A stretch of 64,000 nt of DNA from Bacillota bacterium (GTDB lineage Bacteria > Bacillota > Clostridia > Christensenellales > SZUA-584): positions 1-64,000 of the forward strand of contig JAEYOE010000026.1 of assembly GCA_023412005.1 (NCBI GenBank). The letters run 5' to 3'. Position 1 is the first letter of the stretch. Every line of letters begins with the position of its first letter. The translations under genes and the position numbers were made by a program. The notes under the pieces were generated by a model. The model worked only from the letters and a program-made list of their open reading frames with translations, was not told the DNA's origin and ran no database searches. Shown here in pieces: positions 16,228 to 23,548 of the stretch.

Positions 16228-18468
16228 ATGAATAATGAATTTTTACCGATGTCTCTTGAAGAGACAGACGGACAGCCCTTTGATTTTATCGTGGTGACGC
16301 CCGACGCTTATGTCGATCATCCATCGTTTGCGGCCGCCATTATCGGGCGCTATGTGCAAAGCCTGGGGTTTCGTGTGGGCGTTATGGCCCAGCCCGACTG
16401 GAGAACAGACGCAGACTTTACAAGGCTCGGCACGCCGCGTTATGCGTTTTTATTAAGCGGCGGTAACATGGACGGCATTGTGAATATGTACACGGCGGCC
16501 AAGCGGCTCCGCGGGGAAGACGCGTATTCGCCGGGCGGCAAAACGGGGCTGCGTCCGCCGCGCCCGACCATTGCGTATACGGCGAGGCTTAAACAGTCTC
16601 ATAAAGACACGCCCGTGATCATCGGCGGCGTGGAGGCCACGCAAAGGCGGTTCGCGCATTACGACTATTACGAAGACAAGGTACGCCGTTCTTATCTGGT
16701 GGATGCCAAGGCCGATATGCTCGTTTACGGCATGGGGGAGCACCCGCTGAAAAGCATCTGTGAGCATCTGGCGGGCGGGGAAAGCATTGCGGAAATGACG
16801 GGTATACGCGGTACATGCATACTGCGCCATTCGACGATTGGCATCGGCGACCATATTATGCTGCCGCCGTATGAGCGTGTTGCGGAAGACAAAAAAGCGT
16901 TTGCCGATGCGTTTAAGATCATATACAAAAACAGCGTACCGCAGGCCAAAACGCTGGTACAGGCCCATGGTGACCGGTATGTGATTCAGTTTCCGCCCTC
17001 GCTGCCACTCTCAACGCCCGAGATGGACGCGATATACAGCCTGCCTTTTCAAAAGCTGCCGCACCCTTCCTACAAAGAGCCGATTCCGGCGCTCGCCGAG
17101 GTGCAGTTCGGAATTACTGCGCTGCGCGGCTGCCCCGGAATGTGTTCGTTTTGTTCCATCTCCGCGCATCAGGGCAAAACGATACAGAAACGCTCCAAGA
17201 AGTCCATTGTGGAAGAAACGAAGTGCATGACGCGGATGCGTGATTTCAAGGGCAATATTTCCGATGTTGGCGGCCCCACGGCGAACTTTTACGACGCGAT
17301 ATGCACGGCGAAGAATTCGCAAAGCTGCACGCGCACGTGCCTGTCGCCCACGGTATGCCCGCAATTAAAGGTCACCCATAAGGGTATCAACGAGGTGCTC
17401 GAGGCAGTGGAAGCCGTGCCGGGTGTGAAACGCGTGTTTATACGCAGCGGCCTGCGGTACGACTATATCATGGCCGATAAAGACAACCGTTTTTTTGAGC
17501 GGCTCGTGAAAAAGCATGTGAGCGGCCAGCTTAAGGTCGCACCGGAGCACGTGTGCCCCGAGGTGCTCGCGCTTATGAACAAGCCGCAATACGACGTTTA
17601 TGAGCGTTTTGCCAAGCGGTTTGAAGGGGTGACGAAGCGCGCGGGCAAACCGCAGTTTCTGCTGCCGTATTATATTTCGTCGCATCCGGGCAGCACGCTT
17701 AATGACGCGATTGAGCTGGCGGTGACGCTAAAAAAGCAGGGGTTTGTGCCGGAACAGGTGCAGGATTTTTACCCGACGCCCGGAACGCTCTCCACATGCA
17801 TGTATTACACGGGAATCAACCCGCTGACCGGTAAAAGTGTTTATGTGGCAAGCACGCCTAAGGAAAAGGCGATGCAGCGTGCGCTTCTCGCTTTTCATAA
17901 CAAGAAAAACTGGCCGCTGATAAGAGAGGCGCTGATAGAAGCGGGGCGCGAGGATCTGATAGAATTCGGCAAGGACGGGCTTGTGCCGCCCGAAGCGCCC
18001 AAGCAGGGCGGGGGGAAGACGCGCAGGCTTGCATCTGCGGACCGACCGAAACGGTTGGATTCAGATAAGCAAAAAACTCAATCGGGCTTTGACCGACCGA
18101 AACGGCAGACAGATTCGGGCAGACCGAAAAAGCAGGCTGACGCGCATAGACCGGGCAAACCGTTGGAATCGGATCGACCGAAAAGACAGACTGACTTGGA
18201 TAGACCGAAGAAGCAGACAGGCTCATCTGTTTCGCATAAGAAATCGGACAATGCCCGACTAAAAGAACAGATTATGGATAGGCTGAATAAGCCGTCAAAC
18301 GCGCGGCCAAAAAGACAAACAGATGAGGATAGACCAAAAAGACAGACGGGTTCAGCCGTACAGAAAAAGCAGCCGGACACGGACGGACCGAAAAGGAGGC
18401 CGGATGGCGGTCGCCTGAAAAATAAGCCGGAAATGGATTGGCCCGGAAAGAACAAAGGAAGAAAATAA
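16228..18468 (+). CDS. YgiQ family radical SAM protein with repetitive basic tail
   Basis: Radical SAM enzyme of the YgiQ/UPF0313 family, function not established. The first 590 residues match the family: FDFIVVTPDAYVDHPSFA at the start, a GGVEATQRRFAHYDYYEDK motif near 132, and the iron-sulfur motif C302-x3-C306-x2-C309 (GCPGMCSFC). The family's DFYPTPGTLSTCMYYTG near 513 is also present. From residue 605 the protein continues as about sixteen degenerate 9-residue repeats with consensus DRPKRQTDS, ending GKNKGRK. The tail is long, basic and probably disordered, possibly for binding nucleic acid or ribosomes. The start ATG has no Shine-Dalgarno sequence, consistent with the leaderless promoter upstream. 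Confidence 0.9.
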   Translation: MNNEFLPMSLEETDGQPFDFIVVTPDAYVDHPSFAAAIIGRYVQSLGFRVGVMAQPDWRTDADFTRLGTPRYAFLLSGGNMDGIVNMYTAAKRLRGEDAYSPGGKTGLRPPRPTIAYTARLKQSHKDTPVIIGGVEATQRRFAHYDYYEDKVRRSYLVDAKADMLVYGMGEHPLKSICEHLAGGESIAEMTGIRGTCILRHSTIGIGDHIMLPPYERVAEDKKAFADAFKIIYKNSVPQAKTLVQAHGDRYVIQFPPSLPLSTPEMDAIYSLPFQKLPHPSYKEPIPALAEVQFGITALRGCPGMCSFCSISAHQGKTIQKRSKKSIVEETKCMTRMRDFKGNISDVGGPTANFYDAICTAKNSQSCTRTCLSPTVCPQLKVTHKGINEVLEAVEAVPGVKRVFIRSGLRYDYIMADKDNRFFERLVKKHVSGQLKVAPEHVCPEVLALMNKPQYDVYERFAKRFEGVTKRAGKPQFLLPYYISSHPGSTLNDAIELAVTLKKQGFVPEQVQDFYPTPGTLSTCMYYTGINPLTGKSVYVASTPKEKAMQRALLAFHNKKNWPLIREALIEAGREDLIEFGKDGLVPPEAPKQGGGKTRRLASADRPKRLDSDKQKTQSGFDRPKRQTDSGRPKKQADAHRPGKPLESDRPKRQTDLDRPKKQTGSSVSHKKSDNARLKEQIMDRLNKPSNARPKRQTDEDRPKRQTGSAVQKKQPDTDGPKRRPDGGRLKNKPEMDWPGKNKGRK
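18040..18465 (+). repeat. 27-bp tandem repeat inside ygiQ
   Basis: About sixteen in-frame copies of a degenerate 27-bp unit encode DRPKRQTDS-like nonapeptides (for example DRPKRQTDS, GRPKKQADA, DRPKRQTDL, DRPKKQTGS, ARPKRQTDE, DRPKRQTGS). One unit is two codons short and several have diverged, but register is kept, so the array is translated and not merely noise. Confidence 0.8.
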
Positions 18469-18591
18469 AAAAGGCATCGATGTCGCGCTCTATAACGCGC
18501 CGAACAGTAGGGAACGACCTCCGCGTGTGCCCGTTCCGCGACATATCCCTTCAGGATTCTGGTATACTTTCTTGAGCGAGCAACAAAAATA
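18469..18591. other. Start of a gene-free kilobase
   Basis: No gene is seen between ygiQ and the padR gene at 19459. This first part has a partial palindrome around GGGAACG (near 18509) and CGTTCC (near 18532). A TGGTATACTT box near 18560 looks like an extended -10 but leads into repeats, not a gene. Confidence 0.4.
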
Positions 18592-18747
18592 CTTCGAATC
18601 GTAGAGGCGGGTCTTTGTGCCCGCCTGCGAGATTCTGCGAAACAGCCATGTTGCGACTATACCCCTCCGGGGTTACAGGTATCTCTTTTTTTCCTTGGCA
18701 TATTTTTCGCTGTGCGAAATGTAGTGAACGACCCCTGTGTCGTTCAG
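18592..18747. repeat. Intergenic direct repeat, copy 1
   Basis: About 156 bases that recur at 18866-19020 almost unchanged. Each copy contains a hairpin of the GAGGCGGGT...GCCCGCCT type, a CCCCTCCGGGG palindrome, a T-rich stretch and the segment GTAGTGAACGACCCCTGTGT. Non-coding and REP-like. Confidence 0.8.
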
Positions 18748-18865
18748 CAGCTTGGGGTCGGTGTCTCTGACCCGCCCGCAAAGACATGCCAAGAACGAAT
18801 GCAAACTCCTTCCGTGATTGCGCCATTGGAATAACGTGCATTGGTGCGGATATGACGCAAATATG

Positions 18866-19020
18866 CTTCGATTCGTAGAGGCGGGTCTCTGTGCCCGCCT
18901 GCGAGATTCTGCGAAACAGCCATGTTGCGACTATACCCCTCCGGGGTTACAGGTATCTCTTTTTTTCCTTAGCATATTTTCGCTGTGCGAAATGTAGTGA
19001 ACGACCCCTGTGTCGTTCAG
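18866..19020. repeat. Intergenic direct repeat, copy 2
   Basis: Near-identical to 18592-18747 (about 155 bases, a handful of differences, including one T fewer in the T-run). The 118 bases between copies 1 and 2 contain no gene. Confidence 0.8.
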
Positions 19021-19027
19021 GGATTTG

Positions 19028-19150
19028 CAACATACCCATTCGGGGTACAGACCTCTCTTTTTTTCTTTGGCATTTTTCCGCTATGGTAATGAGCGATCCC
19101 CGTATCGTTCTTCTCGAATCGTAGGGGCGGCGTCTTGACCCGCCCGCCAT
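19028..19150. repeat. Diverged copy 3 of the intergenic repeat
   Basis: Rearranged relative: it has the ATACCC(A/C)TTCGGGGTACAG palindrome and T-rich stretch, then GAGCGATCCCCGTATCGTTC, then a GTAGGGGCGG...CCGCCCGCC hairpin. Order of modules differs from copies 1 and 2. Confidence 0.6.
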
Positions 19151-19179
19151 GATACGCATGTTCGCTGCAAACTCCCTCC

Positions 19180-19325
19180 GTCAATTGCCGGATTGACATC
19201 CGACAATTGCCACCTCCCTCAGCGAGGGAGGCAAGGGTGCTTGCGTAATGAGAATAACTTGTATGAGTGTTGGTATAAAGCAATATTTTCATTCGAATTG
19301 TAGTGAACGATCCCCGTATCGCTCA
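19180..19325. repeat. Further REP-like hairpins
   Basis: A CCTCCCT/AGGGAGG hairpin at 19213-19231 within a CAATTG-bounded segment resembles another common clostridial intergenic repeat. A fourth fragment of the GTAGTGAACGATCCCCGTAT module follows at about 19296-19325. From 19326 to 19458 nothing is recognised. Confidence 0.5.
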
Positions 19326-19458
19326 TGACGACCGCTCATATTGAAAAAAGGAACCTGTTAGCGGCGTTTGCCGCGATACTCTTTCTTATTGCAGATCAAA
19401 CGACCATTCCTTCGGGACGCTAGTGTTTTTTCTTTGGTGTTTTTCAAGTGAGGATTAT

Positions 19459-19986
19459 TTATGTCTCTCGATCAAACGCGCTTTCAAAGCTGTCGATCCA
19501 ATTCATTAACGTGGCAAGCACCTGTATTTGCTGATCGAGTATCGTGCGCCCCACAAGCGGTATGTGCTCTCTTTGCGGCACCATGCTCTCCATATACGCC
19601 TTGCTTTCACTCAGGCCTAAGCGTATGTCGCCAATCAGCTCCAGCGCCATCGGCTTTGGAACCTTGTTTAAACCGGCAATCACGGCATTAAAATCGAACA
19701 GCACATTCACCGCACGCGTCGCTGTCTCTTTCATCAAGGACACGAAGTGTTCTTTGCCTGAGGGGGTGATGGTGTAAACCGCCTTTTCGGGCATTTTGCC
19801 TTCGCGCATTATTTCGCTTTTTAAATAGCCCTTCTGCTCAAGACGCAGCACATTTTTGTATATTGACGGCGAGCTGATTTTGACCCATTTCGATAGATTC
19901 CTGTATTCAACGTTTTTCTGTATATCGTAGGCACTGCAGGGCTGCTCAGATACTATGCCGAGCAGCACCAAATCGACGGCGGACAT
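19459..19986 (-). CDS. PadR family transcriptional regulator
   Basis: The 175-residue protein has the PadR winged-helix N-terminus: a DLVLLGIVSEQPCSAYDI opening, then SSPSIYKNVLRLEQKGYL as recognition helix region and YTITPSGKEHF as wing, followed by a helical C-terminal dimerisation domain with a predicted coiled arm. PadR proteins usually repress their own operon and a neighbouring stress or efflux gene in response to small aromatic or cationic ligands. It is the second gene of a two-gene minus-strand unit, six bases after the carboxymuconolactone decarboxylase-family gene, with a matching palindrome in the shared promoter. The ligand is unknown. Confidence 0.88.
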   Translation of the reverse strand: MSAVDLVLLGIVSEQPCSAYDIQKNVEYRNLSKWVKISSPSIYKNVLRLEQKGYLKSEIMREGKMPEKAVYTITPSGKEHFVSLMKETATRAVNVLFDFNAVIAGLNKVPKPMALELIGDIRLGLSESKAYMESMVPQREHIPLVGRTILDQQIQVLATLMNWIDSFESAFDRET

Positions 19987-19992
19987 AGGCCG

Positions 19993-20304
19993 TTACTCCT
20001 CGTCATAGCTCTGCAGCGCTATCGGCAGAGCCTCGGTCACCGTTAACCCAACCGCCGTGATACCGACGAGTATGGCGCTGACAACTTCTTCACGCGTCGC
20101 ACCCGCTGCTTTGGCGGATTTCACATGAAAAGGCAGCCCGCCCTGCAGCCGCACGGCGGCCAATACCGCGATGTACGAAAGTTCAGATGTTTTCTTATCG
20201 AGCGCACTGCCCTCAGACGCTTTCATCACCATCTCCATAAAAGCGGGGCCGACTGCGCCGCTCTCCTTCATAAAGGCTTCAAAGCTATTGCTGACATGTT
20301 GCAT
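19993..20304 (-). CDS. Carboxymuconolactone decarboxylase-family protein lacking the CxxC
   Basis: A 103-residue helical protein of the CMD/AhpD fold. Evidence is the FMKESGAVGPAFMEMV opening, LDKKTSELSYIAVLAAVRL, then FHVKSAKAAGATREEV, which aligns with the conserved histidine and AGAS/TREEI segment of the family. In redox-active AhpD-like members two cysteines lie seven and four residues before that histidine; here they are Leu and Gly and the protein has no cysteine at all, so peroxidase or disulfide chemistry is unlikely. The start at 20304 is chosen over an upstream ATG because AGGAGG sits seven bases before it. Co-transcribed with padR. Confidence 0.8.
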   Translation of the reverse strand: MQHVSNSFEAFMKESGAVGPAFMEMVMKASEGSALDKKTSELSYIAVLAAVRLQGGLPFHVKSAKAAGATREEVVSAILVGITAVGLTVTEALPIALQSYDEE

Positions 20305-20340
20305 AAGGTACCTCCTGCTATTAATAATATAATATAGACT

Positions 20341-20364
20341 ACTATAAAGTATAGTAATTGTCAA
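20341..20364 (-). promoter_or_regulatory. Promoter and probable PadR operator
   Basis: A perfect palindrome ACTATA-AAG-TATAGT (20341-20355) lies directly downstream of a consensus TTGACA (-35, minus strand, 20359-20364). A repressor bound there would block transcription of the CMD-padR pair, the usual autoregulation of PadR proteins. The -10 box is unclear because several AT boxes overlap. Confidence 0.55.
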
Positions 20365-20405
20365 ACATCGGATTCACGACGGTTATTTGCTTTTATCCAA
20401 TAGGA

Positions 20406-20434
20406 TTTTATTATTTTTCATATTGTGGTATAAT
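20406..20434 (+). promoter_or_regulatory. Extended -10 promoter for the two-component operon
   Basis: TGG-TATAAT at 20426-20434 is a consensus extended -10 box; the -35 region (TTTTAT at 20406-20411) is weak, as is common with extended -10 promoters. It reads into the response regulator gene. Confidence 0.65.
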
Positions 20435-20482
20435 CGGTCTTGATATTATTTGATTGTTATAGACGATAAAGGAGAAACGTGT

Positions 20483-21172
20483 ATGAAACGTATACTGATC
20501 GTTGATGATGAGCCGAGCTTGATCAAGGGTCTTCGGTTCAATCTCGAACAGCAGGACGGCTATTCGGTGGATGAAGCGCTGGACGGCGAACAGGCGCTCG
20601 AAATGTTTTCGGCGGGTCAATACGATTTGGTGCTGCTCGATCTGATGCTCCCCAAAATCGACGGCATGGAGGTGTGTCAGCGCATACGCAGCATGTCGAA
20701 CGTGCCCATCATCATGCTCACAGCCAAGGACGACGATATGGACAAAATTATGGGCCTTGAATTCGGCGCAGACGATTACATGACCAAACCGTTTAACATG
20801 CTGGAGCTTAAAGCGCGTATTAAAACGATATTTCGCCGTATGGAGGGCACCGAGAAAACGCGCGAACCGCAGGTGCTGCGCGCGCGCAACATGATGGTGA
20901 ACATGGAGAACAGAAGCGTGGAGATCGACGGGGAAGACGTGGCGTTAACCGCCAAGGAGTTCGACCTGCTTCAGCTTTTCATCACCAACAAAGGCAAGGT
21001 GTATGACAGAGAAAAGCTGCTCGAGCTGATATGGAAGTACGAGTATTTGGGAGACCTGCGAACTGTGGATGTTCATATCAGGCGGCTGCGTGAAAAAATC
21101 GAACATAATCCGGCGAAACCCGAATTTATCATGACAAAGTGGGGAGTGGGCTACTATTTCTCGGATAAATAA
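20483..21172 (+). CDS. OmpR/PhoB-family response regulator
   Basis: DNA-binding response regulator of 229 residues. The receiver domain has the acidic pair in ILIVDDE, phospho-acceptor D53 (LVLLDLMLP), the MLTAKD threonine and the GADDYMTKPF lysine. The C-terminal winged helix has LTAKEFDLLQLF and RTVDVHIRRLREKI. The start at 20483 is preferred over an upstream ATG because GGAGAA lies just before it and MKRILIVDD is the typical opening. It is followed by its sensor kinase and two GerMN lipoproteins in one operon. It is probably an envelope-stress regulator by analogy with MtrA; targets are unknown. Confidence 0.93.
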   Translation: MKRILIVDDEPSLIKGLRFNLEQQDGYSVDEALDGEQALEMFSAGQYDLVLLDLMLPKIDGMEVCQRIRSMSNVPIIMLTAKDDDMDKIMGLEFGADDYMTKPFNMLELKARIKTIFRRMEGTEKTREPQVLRARNMMVNMENRSVEIDGEDVALTAKEFDLLQLFITNKGKVYDREKLLELIWKYEYLGDLRTVDVHIRRLREKIEHNPAKPEFIMTKWGVGYYFSDK

Positions 21173-21200
21173 CCTGCTGTATTCCATACGGTGGCGTTTT

Positions 21201-22586
21201 GTGTTTATCTATCTGATCGTGACCGCTGTCGCTTTCGTGGCGGTCACTTTTGTCATTTCTTATCTTGCCGAGGATTATCTCGTGAATATTCGCGTGCGCG
21301 ACCAGCTGAAAAACACGAGCAATGTGGCGGTAAGAATGGCACCGTATATGAGCAGCGCCAACGCGAAGAAGATGTACGAACTGGCCGAACAAAGCTCCAA
21401 GGAATTCGGCGGCCGTTTTTTGGTGCTGAATGAGTCGGGCATCGTTCAAATCGACAGCTTTTCAGTGCTGAACGGGCAAAAGCTGGCGCATAAAGAAATT
21501 TCCGATGTGCTGCTGGGCACGTCCAATACCTCGTATGGTTTTCACAAAATTGATGACAGCACTGGAGAACCGTTTTATGCGGTGTATTATACAGCGGCGA
21601 TGGTTTCGGAATCCGAGACGATCGGGGCGGTGCTGTATTCCGCAGACATACAGGACGTTGTGGATTTGACACAGGAGTTTGTCAATATCGTTTTTTTAAT
21701 CGTGGTGGCAGCCAGCCTGCTGGTGCTGATTATCAGCGTGGTGTTCTCCGGCTATATCACACGCCCAATCAACGAGCTCAAATCCGTCGCGCTTTCGATT
21801 TCGCGCGGCAACCTGCACCAGCGCATCTTCGTATCGGGCCGTAACGAAATGGCGGCACTGGCGGATACGTTTAACACCATGAGTGAAAAGCTGGAGAACA
21901 TGGACCAAAAGCGCAGTGAGTTTGTGAGCAATGCGTCGCACGAGCTTAAAACACCGCTAAGCTCCATGAAGATACTCATTGAATCGCTGCTGTACCAAGA
22001 CGGCGTGGATGAAAAGATATACAAGGAATTCCTCGGCGACATCAACAACGAAATCGACCGTTTAACCGATGTTATTTCGGGTCTGCTGTCGCTTGCAAAG
22101 ACGGACAGCGAAACGAAAGCGCTTAAAATAGAAAAGATTCTGCTGAGTGAACTGATCAATAAAACAGTCAATGCGCTCAAGCCGATTGCGTATGAACGAG
22201 ATGTCACGCTGATCTATACCGTTAACAACGACCTTGAGGTTTACTGTGATGCCGTTAAGGTGATGCAGGCGGTGATGAATCTCGTCGACAACGCGATTAA
22301 ATACTCGGAACGCGGCGGGCATGTTTGGGTGTCGCTGCAAAAGAGCGGTGTCAATGCCGCTATCGAGATTAAGGACGACGGCTGCGGCATACCCGAAAGT
22401 GAGCTGCCGCACCTTTTCGATCGTTTTTACCGCGTCGACAAAGCGCGGGCAAGGGAAACAGGCGGGAGCGGTCTTGGGCTTTACATCGCGCGGACGATTG
22501 CGCTGCTGCACGGCGGCAGCATTGAAGTTCAGAGTGAGGAAGGCCTTGGCAGTGTGTTTACGCTGTATCTGCCGATTAAGGGTTAA
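21201..22586 (+). CDS. HAMP sensor histidine kinase
   Basis: Membrane sensor kinase, partner of the preceding regulator. Order: first membrane segment at the N-terminus, an extracellular sensing domain of about 130 residues, a second membrane segment (VFLIVVAASLLVLIISVV), HAMP (TRPINELKSVALSISRGNL), HisKA with phospho-acceptor H247 (ASHELKTPLSSMK), and a HATPase with NLVDNAIKYS, DDGCGIPE and GGSGLGLYIA motifs. The GTG at 21201 is the only standard in-frame start, yet upstream codons LLYSIRWRF continue the typical kinase N-terminus and overlap the regulator's end, so initiation may be at a rare codon (ATT at 21156, with GGGAG about nine bases upstream). Confidence 0.92.
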   Translation: MFIYLIVTAVAFVAVTFVISYLAEDYLVNIRVRDQLKNTSNVAVRMAPYMSSANAKKMYELAEQSSKEFGGRFLVLNESGIVQIDSFSVLNGQKLAHKEISDVLLGTSNTSYGFHKIDDSTGEPFYAVYYTAAMVSESETIGAVLYSADIQDVVDLTQEFVNIVFLIVVAASLLVLIISVVFSGYITRPINELKSVALSISRGNLHQRIFVSGRNEMAALADTFNTMSEKLENMDQKRSEFVSNASHELKTPLSSMKILIESLLYQDGVDEKIYKEFLGDINNEIDRLTDVISGLLSLAKTDSETKALKIEKILLSELINKTVNALKPIAYERDVTLIYTVNNDLEVYCDAVKVMQAVMNLVDNAIKYSERGGHVWVSLQKSGVNAAIEIKDDGCGIPESELPHLFDRFYRVDKARARETGGSGLGLYIARTIALLHGGSIEVQSEEGLGSVFTLYLPIKG

Positions 22587-22596
22587 GGAGGCAAGC

Positions 22597-23544
22597 ATGG
22601 TTAAAAACAGAATGACAGCGGCGCTGATGGCGCTCGTACTGATATTATCCGGCTGCGCGGCAGCGGGCGGCGAAGCGACAGGTAAAAACATACCCGATAT
22701 CAATCCCAAGGCGGAATCGGCCAATAAAGACACCTCCCGGGTCACGCTGTATTACGCGTACAAGGGTGAGCAGCTGCTTGCGGGCGAAACGCGCTCGGTG
22801 GATGTGCCGGTGAGCCAAAAGCGTGAGGAAGCTGTGATAAGAGCGCTTATTAATGGGCCGTCGGCCGAACGCAGTGACTTGGCCGGTTTGTTCTGGGACG
22901 GTGTGACACTGGTCAGCGTGGATAACAATGAGGATTACTTGTTTGTGACACTCAGCGAAGAGTTTTTAACAACGGACCCGCCTCCCTCGACGCTGAATGA
23001 AACGTCCTCGACGGAACGCCGGCTGCTCGCGATCTATTCAATCGCCGATACCATCACCGAGATGGGAAAATATTCGCGTGTGCAGATCAACGTGCAGCGT
23101 AACAACAACAGCAACGGCATTATGCAAAGTGAGGTGGGCATCAGCAGTGAAGATAAGTTGCTCGACGCGCTCACGTGGAACGGTGATTATATATTGACGC
23201 CCGAAAAAACACTGGAAAGGGCACTCGATTCGTATTACAAAAAGAATTGGGCTCAGTTATACAGCTATACGGCTTACACGGATATTGACGGCACGGTGAA
23301 GCCCGACAGCGACGATTTTTCTGCCGAGCTGAACGAAACAGACTATCAGCTCGATTCGTTCCTGCCGATGGGCGTGAATGTATCGAGTGACGGACAGTCG
23401 GCGGTGGTAATGCTCAATTATAAAATTAAAACGCGTAACGGAGACATTGAGCGAACAATGATCCCTGTGATTATGGTGAGGGAAGAGGAACTGTGGAAGG
23501 TATCTTATTCGTCAATTGTCAACGTGCTGATCAACGTGGGGTGA
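22597..23544 (+). CDS. GerMN-domain lipoprotein (one GerMN plus NTF2-like tail)
   Basis: The 315-residue exported lipoprotein starts at ATG 22597 with AAGGAGG six bases upstream; its reading frame stays open far into the kinase gene, which is not coding. The signal peptide ends in the lipobox LSGC near residue 20. A GerMN domain follows (about 45-195: LYYAYKGEQLL, AVIRALINGPS, VTLSEEFL). The last 100 residues (LERALDSYYKKNWAQLYSY to the end) look like a small alpha/beta module. GerMN domains occur in spore germination GerM and in actinobacterial LpqB, which binds the sensor kinase MtrB. Position behind a kinase suggests a similar role. Confidence 0.82.
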   Translation: MVKNRMTAALMALVLILSGCAAAGGEATGKNIPDINPKAESANKDTSRVTLYYAYKGEQLLAGETRSVDVPVSQKREEAVIRALINGPSAERSDLAGLFWDGVTLVSVDNNEDYLFVTLSEEFLTTDPPPSTLNETSSTERRLLAIYSIADTITEMGKYSRVQINVQRNNNSNGIMQSEVGISSEDKLLDALTWNGDYILTPEKTLERALDSYYKKNWAQLYSYTAYTDIDGTVKPDSDDFSAELNETDYQLDSFLPMGVNVSSDGQSAVVMLNYKIKTRNGDIERTMIPVIMVREEELWKVSYSSIVNVLINVG

Positions 23545-23548
23545 TAAA

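Noticed and set aside
17858..18455. Minus-strand frames across the ygiQ repeat array
   Set aside because: They arise from the repetitive 27-bp unit read backwards (repeats of CLFGLS type) and have no start signals.
18469..19458. CRISPR array
   Set aside because: The repeats are about 155 bases, few in number, shuffled and palindromic, with no short regular repeat-spacer pattern and no cas genes.
22321..22596. Upstream extension of the first GerMN gene into the kinase gene
   Set aside because: The extension lacks a ribosome site, while ATG 22597 has AAGGAGG and begins a clean lipoprotein signal peptide.
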